Assembly: GCF_033101155.1 (NCBI RefSeq)
Contig: NZ_JAWMPX010000002.1
Location: 62,001 to 126,000, forward strand
Reading direction: 5' to 3'
From: Tropicimonas sp033101155
GTDB lineage: Bacteria; Pseudomonadota; Alphaproteobacteria; Rhodobacterales; Rhodobacteraceae
DNA: 64,000 bases
In this document: positions 36,512 through 44,908 of the stretch, piece after piece
Numbering within the stretch: the first letter of the stretch is position 1
Layout of the letters: each line of letters opens with the position of its first letter
Notes under the pieces: model-generated
Databases searched by the model: none
What the model saw: the letters and a program-made list of their open reading frames with translations, nothing else
What the model was told of the DNA's origin: nothing
Position numbers and translations under genes: made by a program

Positions 36512-37489
36512 ATGACTTCCCTTTTTACGTCAAAGATGCACTTCAAGGATCTGACGGAACAGGAGATTCTGGCTTTGGCGATCTCCTCGGAAGAGGATGA
36601 CGGACGGATCTATCGCAACTTCGCCACCCGGCTTCAGAAGGATTTTCCGGCCAGTGCGGCTCTCTTCATGGACATGGCGGCCGAGGAAGACCGGCACCGG
36701 CAGAGCCTGATCGCGCTCTACCGGATCCGTTTCGGCCCCTCGATTCCGCTCATTCGCCGCGCCCATGTGGCCGGGTTCTACGAGCGCAAACCGGAATGGC
36801 TGCTGGAACAGCTGCCGATGTCCCGGGTGCGGGAAATCGTGGCCGAGATGGAATACGAGTCGCGCAACTTCTACGAGACGGCCGCCGCACGGGTCGGAGA
36901 TGTCGAGACGCGCCGGCTGCTGGGAGATCTCGCGGCCGCGGAGGCCGGGCATGAACGCAAGGCCGGTGAACTGGCCGAAATGCACCTGACCGAAGAGGCG
37001 CTGGCCGAGGAGGATCACCAGGAACGGAGGCAATTCATCCTGACCTGGGTGCAGCCGGGTCTGGCGGGGCTCATGGATGGCTCGGTTTCGACCCTCGCGC
37101 CGATCTTTGCGGCCGCTTTCGCCACCGGCGACACCTGGAACACCTTCCTCGTCGGGCTTGCAGCCTCCGTGGGGGCAGGGATCTCGATGGGTTTCACGGA
37201 AGCGGCCTCCGATGACGGCGCACTCTCGGGGCGCGGCTCTCCGGTCAAGCGCGGCATTGCATCGGGCGTGATGACGACGATCGGCGGCCTGGGCCACGCG
37301 CTGCCCTATCTGATCCCGGATTTCTGGACCGCGACCATCATCGCCATGATCGTTGTCTTCATCGAGCTTTGGTCCATTGCCTGGATCCAGCAACGCTTCA
37401 TGCAGACGCCCTTCTGGCGCGCGGCGATGCAGGTCGTTCTCGGCGGCGGGTTGGTGCTGGCGGCCGGCATCCTGATCGGCAGCGGCTGA
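36512..37489 (+). CDS. mbfA: Membrane-bound ferritin MbfA (ferritin-like plus VIT1 domain)
   Basis: 325 residues from the ATG at 36512 (alternatives at 36479 and 36536). Residues about 10-160 are a rubrerythrin-like four-helix domain with di-iron ligands in SEEDDGRIY, AAEEDRHRQ, EMEYESRNFY and AEAGHERKA. The C-terminal half is a VIT1/CCC1-type membrane domain with about five helices (for example GLAASVGAGISMGFTEAASDD). Known MbfA proteins export iron and protect against peroxide, often under Irr control. I could not find an Irr box. Divergent from ssrA. Confidence 0.9.
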   Translation: MTSLFTSKMHFKDLTEQEILALAISSEEDDGRIYRNFATRLQKDFPASAALFMDMAAEEDRHRQSLIALYRIRFGPSIPLIRRAHVAGFYERKPEWLLEQLPMSRVREIVAEMEYESRNFYETAAARVGDVETRRLLGDLAAAEAGHERKAGELAEMHLTEEALAEEDHQERRQFILTWVQPGLAGLMDGSVSTLAPIFAAAFATGDTWNTFLVGLAASVGAGISMGFTEAASDDGALSGRGSPVKRGIASGVMTTIGGLGHALPYLIPDFWTATIIAMIVVFIELWSIAWIQQRFMQTPFWRAAMQVVLGGGLVLAAGILIGSG

Positions 37490-37716
37490 CGGCGCGCCGG
37501 ACATCGGTGCTGCCGAGGTCGGGGCGCAAATCCGCTATGTAGCAAAATCGATTGAAATCGGTTTCTGTGACGTATTGAAGTTTGGGACGGGTCACGCGCG
37601 ATTTTTTGCCATGCTAGGCTATCGACTGCGTGAACGGGGAATCGGTGTGTTCCCTTCGGAATTGTTTCTCAGAAGACGTGCCGCGTTGACGGCACCGCAG
37701 CAAGGAGTGTGCCACC

Positions 37717-38703
37717 ATGCGTGCTTTGATCGTGGAGAAGGGCGAGGACGGCAAGACCTCAGCCGGGGTGCAGGATATCGACGAGAGTCGTCTGCCCGAG
37801 GGCAATGTGACGGTCGCGGTCGAGTTTTCGACGGTGAACTACAAGGACGGGCTTTGTGTCGGTCCGGGCGGCGGCTTGGTGCGTACCTATCCGCATGTGC
37901 CGGGCATTGATTTCGCCGGCATCGTCGAGACCAGCGATGATGACCGCTACAAGCCGGGCGACAAGGTCGTGCTGACCGGCTGGCGCGTGGGCGAGGCCTA
38001 TTGGGGCGGCTATGCCGAGAAGGCGCGGGTGAATGCGGACTGGCTGGTGCCGCTGCCGGAAGGGCTGAGCACGAAACAGGCGATGGCGGTTGGTACGGCC
38101 GGTTTCACCTCGATGCTGGCGGTGATGGCGCTGGAAGCGCATGGGCTGACGCCGGAGAAGGGCGAGGTTCTCGTCACCGGTGCCTCGGGTGGCGTGGGCT
38201 CGGTGGCCACGGCGATCCTCGCCAATCTCGGCTATGACGTGGCGGCGGTGACCGGGCGGCCGGAGCAGTCGCAATATCTTGCCAATCTGGGCGCCTCCAA
38301 GCTGATCACCCGGGACGAGCTTGCCGAGACGGTGAAACGTCCGCTGGAGAAGGAAACCTGGGCCGGTTGCGTGGACGCAGTTGGCGGTGCCATGCTGGCG
38401 CGCGTGTTGGGGCAGATGAAATACGGCGGCTCGGTGGCCGCGGTCGGCCTCGCCGGCGGGGCGCAACTGCCGGCAACGGTGGTACCCTTCCTGCTGCGCG
38501 GTGTGAACCTTCTGGGGATCGATTCCGTGATGCAACCCTATGAGAACCGACTCGTGGCCTGGCAGCGGATCGCCTCCGACCTGCCGATGGAGAAACTCGA
38601 GGGCATGATCGTCGATGCTGGGCTTGGCGATCTGCCGAAACTCGGGGCAGACATCCTCAAGGGCCAGGTCCGTGGTCGTGTCGTGGTCGATGTGACGGTC
38701 TGA
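37717..38703 (+). CDS. acuI: Acrylyl-CoA reductase AcuI (YhdH-type MDR)
   Basis: 328 residues, zinc-free medium-chain reductase of the YhdH/AcuI group. Motifs: VNYKDGLCVGPGGG, PHVPGIDFAGIVE, GWRVGEAYWGGYAEKA and TGASGGVGSVATAIL (NADPH loop). It reduces acryloyl-CoA to propionyl-CoA, which in marine Rhodobacterales detoxifies acrylate from DMSP and serves 3-hydroxypropionate metabolism. The dmdA and acuK partners are not adjacent. A GC-rich hairpin without a U-run (38721-38742) follows the stop. Confidence 0.92.
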   Translation: MRALIVEKGEDGKTSAGVQDIDESRLPEGNVTVAVEFSTVNYKDGLCVGPGGGLVRTYPHVPGIDFAGIVETSDDDRYKPGDKVVLTGWRVGEAYWGGYAEKARVNADWLVPLPEGLSTKQAMAVGTAGFTSMLAVMALEAHGLTPEKGEVLVTGASGGVGSVATAILANLGYDVAAVTGRPEQSQYLANLGASKLITRDELAETVKRPLEKETWAGCVDAVGGAMLARVLGQMKYGGSVAAVGLAGGAQLPATVVPFLLRGVNLLGIDSVMQPYENRLVAWQRIASDLPMEKLEGMIVDAGLGDLPKLGADILKGQVRGRVVVDVTV

Positions 38704-38802
38704 CAGCAATGAGCCTTTACGCGGGCCCGACGCCGGGCCCGCGACATCACCGACGCGCCTCTCGACAGGGCGGGCGCTCTCGGCTGGTACGGTGCGGCGC
38801 GG

Positions 38803-39048
38803 TCAGGCTTGCGACATTTCCGAGACCAGAAGATAGACGCAGGAGAAATCCGTTGCGTCGCCATTCTTCACGGGCTTGGATCGGAAGAGCCGGCTTTCGA
38901 CGCGATAGATCTTGTAGGCGCTCAGACTGTGGCCGTCTTTCACGAGATCCCCGATAAGCGGCACGCAGGCGCTGTCTTTCTCCAGGATCACATCGTGATT
39001 TGCTTCGGTGTAGTCAAAGGAGTCCTTGTCAACGAGCCTGAGAAGCAT
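38803..39048 (-). CDS. Small conserved-looking protein of unknown function (81 aa)
   Basis: 81 residues, MLLRLVDKDSFDYTEANHDV at the start and a core CVPLIGDLVKDGHSLSAYKIYRVESRLF. The composition is balanced and protein-like, unlike the Arg/Pro-rich shadow frames around it, which is the main argument that it is real. No ribosome site is evident before the ATG. It converges with acuI and is divergent from the promoter at 39074. I recognise no domain. Confidence 0.6.
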   Translation of the reverse strand: MLLRLVDKDSFDYTEANHDVILEKDSACVPLIGDLVKDGHSLSAYKIYRVESRLFRSKPVKNGDATDFSCVYLLVSEMSQA

Positions 39049-39073
39049 AGCGGTCTACCAATTGTTGGGAAAA

Positions 39074-39101
39074 TTGACGAAACAGTGACGTTACGTAACA
39101 T
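39074..39101 (+). promoter_or_regulatory. Sigma-70-like promoter for the aminotransferase leader
   Basis: TTGACG (39074-39079), 16 nt, TAACAT (39096-39101). It predicts a transcript starting near 39108 and a leader of about 260 nt before the gene at 39367. Confidence 0.55.
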
Positions 39102-39107
39102 GAAGCT

Positions 39108-39366
39108 GGTCCAAATTCCAGCGAATGCTCACATCTACGGGAGCCACGTCATGATCTGGGGGGGCGTCACGGCAAGTGCCGGGCGAGACGGAGGGGGACG
39201 GCCTGCCGAGCGGGCGCCTTTCGTCAGCGGGCGCCAGCGCACTGCGTCTCTTTGGCTCTGGGCGTGACCCCGAAAAGCTCGCCGGAACGCTTGCCCTTCC
39301 CGGAGTGACAGCTAATCTCGCGGCCGCGGCTTCCACTGGCCGCGGCCGTTTTCCCTTGGAGGACCC
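39108..39366 (+). promoter_or_regulatory. Long structured leader, candidate attenuator or riboswitch
   Basis: Between the promoter and the aminotransferase start. GTCACG near 39166 can pair with CGTGAC near 39263, enclosing GAGACG/CGTCTC and GGCGCC/GGCGCC arms. The region ends in an intrinsic terminator (39321-39352) only 14 bp before the start codon. A small frame from the ATG near 39151 would end RTASLWLWA with two close Trp codons just before its stop at 39267. I match it to no known riboswitch class. Confidence 0.45.
39321..39352 (+). terminator. Intrinsic terminator within the leader of the aminotransferase gene
   Basis: A perfect 10-bp stem (39321-39330 with 39339-39348), 8-nt loop and TTTT. 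It precedes the GGAGGA ribosome site directly, an attenuator-like position. Confidence 0.8.
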
Positions 39367-40587
39367 ATGCTCGATATCGACTTCGTGCGCTCGAATTTCC
39401 CAGCCTTCTCCGAACCGTCGCTGCAAGGTCAGGCCTTTTTCGAGAATGCCGGCGGCTCCTATACATGCGGCCCCGTGATCGATCGGCTCACGCGCTTTTA
39501 CCGCGAACGCAAGGTTCAGCCCTATGCCCCATACGCGGTGTCCGAGGCCGGTGGTGCCGAGATGGACGAGGCGAGGGAACGGCTCGCGGCGATCCTCGGT
39601 GTGGAGACGGATGAGCTCTCCTTTGGCCCCTCGTCCTCGCAAAACACATTCGTGCTGGCCAATGCGGTCCGTTGCTGGCTGACCCCGGGCGAGGCGATCG
39701 TGGTCACCAACCAGGATCACGAGGCCAATTCCGGACCCTGGCGGCGGCTGGCCGAGGAGGGGATCGAGGTGCGCGAATGGCGGATCGATCCGGAGACCGG
39801 ATCGCTGGACACCGAAGCACTCGGGCCGCTGCTGGAAGATGGCAAGGTGCGGCTGGTCTGCTTCCCGCATTGCTCCAATGTCGTGGCCGAGATCAACGAT
39901 GTCGCCTCCATCACCGCCGCCGCCCATGCCGCCGGCGCCTTCACCTGCGTGGACGGCGTCTCCTATGCGCCGCACGGGCTGCCGGATGTCGGCGCGCTCG
40001 GGGCGGATATCTATCTCTTCTCCAGCTACAAGACCTACGGTCCGCATCAGGGGGTGATGGTGATCCGTCGCCAACTCGGTTTCGAGCTGCCCAATCAGGC
40101 GCATTTCTTCAATGGCGAGGTGCTCTACAAGCGCTTCACTCCGGCCGGGCCGGACCATGCGCAGGTCGCGGCCTCGGCTGGTATGGCGGATTACATCGAC
40201 CTGCTGGCGGCCCATCACGGCATCGAGGGCAGCGCGGTGGAACGCGGGGCAGGGGTGCACGACCTGATGCGGGCGCATGAGGCGGCGCTGATGCAGCCGC
40301 TGCTCGACTATCTTGCCGGCCGCAACGACCTGCGCCTGATCGGTCCGCGCGACGCGGATCGTCGCGCGCCGACCATCGCCGTCGATCTGGGACGCGATGC
40401 GGAAGAGGCGGCGCGCAAGCTCGCCGGCCACGGGATCATGGCGGGGGGGGGCGATTTCTACGCGGTCCGGCCGTTGCAGGCGCTTGGCGTTGATCTCGAC
40501 AAGGGCGTGCTGCGGCTCAGCTTCGTGCATTACACTTGCAAGGCCGAGATCGATCAGCTGCTCGCCGCGCTGGATGCAACACTCTGA
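39367..40587 (+). CDS. Class V PLP aminotransferase (cysteine desulfurase/SufS-like family)
   Basis: 406 residues. PLP-binding lysine in SSYKTYGPHQG, preceded by the Asp/His set CVDGVSYAPHG and by FPHCSNVVAEIND. The N-terminal ENAGGSYTCGPVIDRL and the end LRLSFVHYTCKAEIDQLL fit a widespread but poorly characterised branch of class V enzymes. The flexible-loop Cys of true SufS desulfurases could not be recognised, so substrate and reaction (desulfurase, lyase or transaminase) remain open. It has a GGAGGA site 5 nt before the ATG and a terminator-bearing leader. Confidence 0.88.
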   Translation: MLDIDFVRSNFPAFSEPSLQGQAFFENAGGSYTCGPVIDRLTRFYRERKVQPYAPYAVSEAGGAEMDEARERLAAILGVETDELSFGPSSSQNTFVLANAVRCWLTPGEAIVVTNQDHEANSGPWRRLAEEGIEVREWRIDPETGSLDTEALGPLLEDGKVRLVCFPHCSNVVAEINDVASITAAAHAAGAFTCVDGVSYAPHGLPDVGALGADIYLFSSYKTYGPHQGVMVIRRQLGFELPNQAHFFNGEVLYKRFTPAGPDHAQVAASAGMADYIDLLAAHHGIEGSAVERGAGVHDLMRAHEAALMQPLLDYLAGRNDLRLIGPRDADRRAPTIAVDLGRDAEEAARKLAGHGIMAGGGDFYAVRPLQALGVDLDKGVLRLSFVHYTCKAEIDQLLAALDATL

Positions 40588-40605
40588 GCCAAACGCGGCG
40601 CGGGG

Positions 40606-41010
40606 CTACTCTGCGCCGCCATCCGGTTTGAAATCGAGCGCCACACCGTTGATGCAATATCGCAGACCGGTCGGCGCGGGGCCGTCCGGGAAGACATGGC
40701 CGAGATGGCCGTCACAGCGGGCGCAATGGACCTCCGTGCGGACCATGCCGTGCCGCGCGTCCCGGCTCTCGCCAATCCCTTCATCCTCCAGCGGGCGCGT
40801 GAAGCTCGGCCAGCCGCAGCCGGCATCGAACTTGTCGCTCTGTTCGAACAGTGGCGCTCCGCAGCCGGCACAGCGGAAGGTGCCGGCGGTCTCCGGGAAA
40901 TCGTCATGGGTGAACGGGCGTTCCGTGCCGTGGTTGCGCATCACTTCGTACCCCAGATCGCCCAATGTCTGGCGCCATTGGAGGTCGGTCTTTGTCACCT
41001 TGTCACTCAT
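40606..41010 (-). CDS. msrB: Peptide-methionine (R)-S-oxide reductase MsrB
   Basis: 134 residues from the ATG at 41010 with GGAGAG upstream (a longer start at 41037 is possible). Zinc-binding CxxC pairs are CAGC and CARC, the signature is GCGWPSFTRP, and the catalytic cysteine is in RYCINGVAL. It repairs oxidised methionine with thioredoxin as reductant. No signal peptide, so cytoplasmic. It converges with the aminotransferase gene with an 18-bp gap. Confidence 0.97.
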   Translation of the reverse strand: MSDKVTKTDLQWRQTLGDLGYEVMRNHGTERPFTHDDFPETAGTFRCAGCGAPLFEQSDKFDAGCGWPSFTRPLEDEGIGESRDARHGMVRTEVHCARCDGHLGHVFPDGPAPTGLRYCINGVALDFKPDGGAE

Positions 41011-41104
41011 GCGGCTCTCCCATCCTGTTGCCCCCAAGACTTAACCCGGATTTGCGCATTTGGAAGGCCGTCGAAGCTCACGATTGCCGGAGCGCGATTG
41101 AACG

Positions 41105-41126
41105 GAGCGCTGAATGGCACGGCTGT
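41105..41126 (+). repeat. Short dispersed intergenic repeat (22 bp copy)
   Basis: Matches the 21469-21490 copy at 21 of 22 positions. It lies between msrB and the HerA-like gene. Confidence 0.55.
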
Positions 41127-41162
41127 TGTCGCGCGTACTTGCCTCTGAAGTGAAACAACCTC

Positions 41163-42707
41163 TCACCGCCCGCGAAACAGCCCGCCGAGCACACCGCGCA
41201 CGATCGCCTTGCCCGATTGCGTTCCCAATTGCCGGGCGAAGCTCTTGGCAAAGGTCTCGCCGACGGAATCCGATCGCGAGGACCGCCGCTTCGGCTTCGA
41301 ACTCGACCGTCCGACACGGCTGCCCGAATAGCGCCGCGCCGATCGATACTCGCGCTCCGCCATCGGCGCCTCGTCCTCATCGGCCTCGACCTCTTCTGCC
41401 GCCCGCGCCGCCTCTTCCGCCCGTGCCGCGAGGATCTCCTGAGCGCTGCGGCGATCCAGAAGCGTGTCGTATTTCCCGGCCACCGGGGAGGCGGCCATCA
41501 CCACCGCGCGCGCGGCATCGTCGAGCGGGCCGAGTTGAGAGGAGGGGGGGCGGATGAGCGTCCGCTCGGCCACGCCCGGCGCGCCCTTCCTCACCAGCAG
41601 CGAGGTCACCGCTTCGCCGGTCCCGACCTCTCGGATCGCGGCTTCGATGTCGAACCGGGGATTGTCGCGATAGGTCTCGGAGGCCTGCTTCAGCGCCCGC
41701 CGGTCTTTGGCCGTGAAGGCGCGCAGCGCGTGCTGGATGCGGTTGCCAAGCTGGCCGAGGATGTCATCGGGCACATCCGCCGGGTTCTGGGTGACGAAAT
41801 AGACCCCGACCCCCTTGGACCGGATCAGGCGCGCGACCTGTTCGACCTTGTCCACCAATGCCTTGGGGGCGTCCTCGAAGAGCAGATGCGCCTCGTCGAA
41901 GAAGAAGACCAGCTTCGGCTTGTCCGGATCGCCGACCTCCGGAAGCGTCTCGAAAAGTTCGCTCAGGAGCCAGAGCAGGAAGGTCGCATAGGTGCGCGGC
42001 GCGGCCATGAGCTTGTCGGCGGCAAGGATGTTGACCCGGCCCCGCCCGGTCTCGTCGGTCAGGAAAATGTCGTCCAGCGCCAGCGCCGGTTCGCCGAAGA
42101 GCCGGTCGCCGCCCTCGTTCTCCAGCATCAGCAGGCGGCGCTGGATCGCGCCGACAGAGGCGGTGGAAATGTTGCCATAGCGCAGCGAGAGCGCCTTGCG
42201 GTTCTCGCCGACCCAGACCAGAAGCGCCTGCAGATCCGACAGGTCGAGCAAGGCCAGCCCCTGTTCATCCGCCACGCGGAAGGCGATGTTGAGGATCCCC
42301 TCCTGAACCTCCGACAGATCGAGCAGCCGCGACAGCAGCAGCGGCCCCATCTCCTCGACCGTGGTCCGCACCGGGTGCCCTTTCTCGCCAAAGAGATCCC
42401 AGAAGGTGACCGGACAGGCGGCATAAGTCAGGTCCAGCCCGATCGTCGCCGCGCGCTCCATGAAGGGGGCGTGCAACGGCGCTTCCGCGGAGCCCGAAGC
42501 TGCCATGCCGCTCAGGTCCCCCTTCACATCGGAAAGGAAAACCGGGACCCCGGCATTGGAGAAACTCTCCGCCAGGATCTGCAGCGTTACCGTTTTTCCG
42601 GTCCCGGTTGCGCCCGCGATCAGCCCGTGCCGATTGGCGTATTTCAGCATCAATTCCTGTGGGGTGGCATAGGCCTCGCCCCCGCCACCAACAAATATCG
42701 CGCTCAT
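41163..42707 (-). CDS. HerA-like DUF853 ATPase
   Basis: 514 residues, DUF853 family of HerA/FtsK-type P-loop ATPases. Walker A GATGTGKTVT, Walker B LVFFFDEAHLLF, a sensor-like VYFVTQNPADVP and the motif GNRIQHALRAFTAKDRRAL are visible. The C-terminal 80 residues are Glu- then Ser/Arg-rich and end in a glycine-rich FARQLGTQSGKAIVRGVLGG tail. Possible role in DNA or protein translocation, unproven. The ATG at 42707 with GGAGCAG is preferred to the longer frame. Confidence 0.88.
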   Translation of the reverse strand: MSAIFVGGGGEAYATPQELMLKYANRHGLIAGATGTGKTVTLQILAESFSNAGVPVFLSDVKGDLSGMAASGSAEAPLHAPFMERAATIGLDLTYAACPVTFWDLFGEKGHPVRTTVEEMGPLLLSRLLDLSEVQEGILNIAFRVADEQGLALLDLSDLQALLVWVGENRKALSLRYGNISTASVGAIQRRLLMLENEGGDRLFGEPALALDDIFLTDETGRGRVNILAADKLMAAPRTYATFLLWLLSELFETLPEVGDPDKPKLVFFFDEAHLLFEDAPKALVDKVEQVARLIRSKGVGVYFVTQNPADVPDDILGQLGNRIQHALRAFTAKDRRALKQASETYRDNPRFDIEAAIREVGTGEAVTSLLVRKGAPGVAERTLIRPPSSQLGPLDDAARAVVMAASPVAGKYDTLLDRRSAQEILAARAEEAARAAEEVEADEDEAPMAEREYRSARRYSGSRVGRSSSKPKRRSSRSDSVGETFAKSFARQLGTQSGKAIVRGVLGGLFRGR

Positions 42708-42848
42708 TTTCTGCTCCAACCGTGGCAAAACCCAGAATATCCTGATGAAAATACACGCATCGGGATGATGTTCCAGCGCCGCAACAGCCTTTCGGCAAAG
42801 AATATTTTCATTTGATGATGAAAATCGGGGGGGAAGGGATTTTGACTG

Positions 42849-42987
42849 TTGACGGATGTTTTTCTTGGACATAGCGTCTCACGCGTCAAGTCGGCCCGTC
42901 CGACAGGGAGAACAAACGATGCGAAAAGCATCGCGGGGAAAACACCCCGCAAAAAGGGTCCTGATGGGCCCTTTTTGTTTCTTTTGA
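42849..42987 (+). ncRNA. Candidate small RNA or leader carrying a 22-codon ORF
   Basis: A possible promoter (TTGACG at 42849, TAGCGT 17 nt later) is followed by three hairpins in series: CGATGC/GCATCG (42917-42933), GCGGGG/CCCCGC (about 42933-42950) and an 11-bp terminator stem. A small frame at 42919-42987 (starting MRKASRGKHP, ending MGPFCFF) has AGGGAG 8 nt before its ATG and runs through the terminator stem. It may be a small RNA, a tiny protein, or both. Confidence 0.45.
42951..42984 (+). terminator. Intrinsic terminator
   Basis: An 11-bp stem (42951-42961 with 42966-42976, one wobble), TGAT loop, then GTTTCTTTT. The stem also works on the minus strand, but the T-run favours plus. Confidence 0.85.
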
Positions 42988-43133
42988 AATTGACGACCGG
43001 GAACGGTTTCGGGCAAGGCTCCGCGCATCCCTCACAATCCGGCAAGACTGCGCCATTGATCGCTGACAGCCGGGTTTGCACATGCTAAACCACCCGCCAA
43101 GGATAACCTCGAGCAAAGAAGCGACATCCAGAA

Positions 43134-43844
43134 ATGATTATTCCTTCGTCTTCCCGTATTGCTTGCGTGGCACTGGCCGCCATGATCGCCGCTCTGCCGG
43201 CCGTGGCGCAGGAGACTGCCACCCAGACCCCCGAGGCGGACGCCGCAACGACCGAGACGGCAGCGCCCGACGCCACGGCATCGGAAACAGAGGCACCCGC
43301 GCCCGCGGCGACCGAGGAAGCAGCCACCGGGGAGGCGGCGGATGCGCTTGGCCAGCCCTATGTGGCCGATGTCGCCGATGACTGGCAGATCGAATGCCTG
43401 CGCACCACGCTGGAGGCCGATCCCTGCCGGATGGTCCAGCTGCTGCTCGATCAGGGCAACCCGGCCGTGCGGGTCGAGATCGTGGCCCTGCCGCAGGGTG
43501 GGCCGGCCCCGGCCGTTGCGACCTTCTACTCGCCGCTGCAGACGCTGCTCTCCGAGCAACTGACGCTGTCGGTCGATGGCGGACGCAAGAGCAAGCACAT
43601 GTTCAACTATTGCACACCGCAATTCTGCGTTGCCCAGGTCCCCTTTGCGCCGGATGCCGTGGCTGCTTTCAAGCGTGGCAATGCGGCCGAGGCGGTGATC
43701 GTGCCGTTGCAGGCCCCGGATCAGGAGGTCGTCCTGAAAATGTCGCTGAAAGGGTTCACCGCCGGCTTCGACAAGATCGTGGAACTGACGGCGGCCAGCG
43801 CGGCCGCAATCCAGAAGGCGAATTCCGCGCAGGGCGGAAACTGA
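43134..43844 (+). CDS. Invasion-associated locus B (IalB) family protein
   Basis: 236 residues with a signal peptide (about 1-25, ending AVAQ) and a long Ala/Thr/Glu-rich linker (26-75) that is probably disordered. The IalB domain follows, with the conserved cysteine pairs in IECLRTTLEADPCRM and FNYCTPQFCV. Periplasmic; the role in non-pathogens is unknown. A hairpin with a short T-run (43885-43918) lies after the stop. Confidence 0.88.
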   Translation: MIIPSSSRIACVALAAMIAALPAVAQETATQTPEADAATTETAAPDATASETEAPAPAATEEAATGEAADALGQPYVADVADDWQIECLRTTLEADPCRMVQLLLDQGNPAVRVEIVALPQGGPAPAVATFYSPLQTLLSEQLTLSVDGGRKSKHMFNYCTPQFCVAQVPFAPDAVAAFKRGNAAEAVIVPLQAPDQEVVLKMSLKGFTAGFDKIVELTAASAAAIQKANSAQGGN

Positions 43845-43884
43845 TCGCGCGCCCGGACGTGGGCGCCGGGCTTGCCAGATCCTT

Positions 43885-43918
43885 GAAAGGCCGTGCCCGG
43901 TATTGGGTGCGGCCTTTC
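43885..43918 (+). terminator. Probable terminator of the IalB-family gene
   Basis: A 9-bp stem GAAAGGCCG/CGGCCTTTC around an inner stem. The U-run is short (TTTCTC), so strength is uncertain. Confidence 0.55.
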
Positions 43919-44051
43919 TCATGAGAGCGGGGCGGAGCGGCCCGATGCAATGTCGTCATCACTCCGTCTTCGCTTGCATGTCAGGCGGCTTGGAACCAGT
44001 TTCTGACCGCGGCGGAACGCAAACGCCGCGAGTCGAGGCAAGGAGCCGAGC

Positions 44052-44786
44052 ATGCTGAACCTGCGCCGCGGACGCTACCAGGCCCGCCAGGCGGAGACCG
44101 AGGCCGAGATCGCGGCCGTCCTTGCGTTGCGGTCGCTGTGTTTTCGGGGGGGAAAGCTGTCGGACGAGGACGCCTATGATGCGACCTGCCGCCATGTATT
44201 GGTGGAGGAGACGCGGAGCGGCCGGCTTGTCAGCACCTTTCGTCTCCTGCCGCTCAAGGCGGGCGCAGAGATCGGGCGGAGTTACTCGGCGCAGTATTAC
44301 GAACTGTCGGCCTTGCACGCCTTTGACGGACCGATGGTCGAGATGGGCCGCTTTTGCGTCCATCCCGACCTGACGGACCCGGATATCCTGCGCGTCGCCT
44401 GGGGGGCTATGACACGGTATGTCGACGAAACCGGGGTCGAGATGCTGTTCGGCTGTTCCTCCTTCACGGGCACGGAAACGGCGGAGTATGTGGACGCCTT
44501 CGCCTTGCTCAAGGAGCGCCATCTTGCGCCCAAGCGGTGGCTGCCACGGGTCAAGGCGCCGAATGTCTTCCGGTTTGCCGGTTTGTTGCGCCGCAAGCCG
44601 GACCTGAAACGGGCCATGTCCGGCATGCCGCCGCTGCTGCGGACATATCTGCTTATGGGAGGCTGGGTCAGCGACCATGCGGTGGTCGACCGAGACCTTG
44701 GCACGTTGCATGTTTTCACCGGACTGGAGATCCGGGCCATCCCGCCTGCGCGCAAGCGGCTCCTGCGGGGGGTGGCGTCCGGTTGA
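44052..44786 (+). CDS. olsB: L-ornithine N(alpha)-acyltransferase OlsB
   Basis: 244 residues, acetyltransferase-like family. It transfers a 3-hydroxyacyl chain from ACP to ornithine, the first step of ornithine lipids, which replace phospholipids under phosphate limitation. Motifs: VLALRSLCFRG, LVSTFRLLPL, YYELSALHAFDGPMVEMGRFCVHP and MLFGCSSFTGTE. The second enzyme, OlsA, is not adjacent. I saw no Pho box in the short upstream region. Confidence 0.9.
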   Translation: MLNLRRGRYQARQAETEAEIAAVLALRSLCFRGGKLSDEDAYDATCRHVLVEETRSGRLVSTFRLLPLKAGAEIGRSYSAQYYELSALHAFDGPMVEMGRFCVHPDLTDPDILRVAWGAMTRYVDETGVEMLFGCSSFTGTETAEYVDAFALLKERHLAPKRWLPRVKAPNVFRFAGLLRRKPDLKRAMSGMPPLLRTYLLMGGWVSDHAVVDRDLGTLHVFTGLEIRAIPPARKRLLRGVASG

Positions 44787-44908
44787 TGCGGGACCAAGGA
44801 TCGAGGGTGTCCCGCCTTTGGGTCACGACGCGAAGCAGAATGCCGGCCAGGCCTTGGTATCCCACACCGTCGCTTGATATTTCCCGCCCCCTGGCTTAGC
44901 TCGCGCTC

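Noticed and set aside
36201..36600. Short protein-coding frames over the 36.1-36.5 kb region
   Set aside because: The conserved sequence there is explained by the minus-strand tmRNA: acceptor stem, tag frame and promoter.
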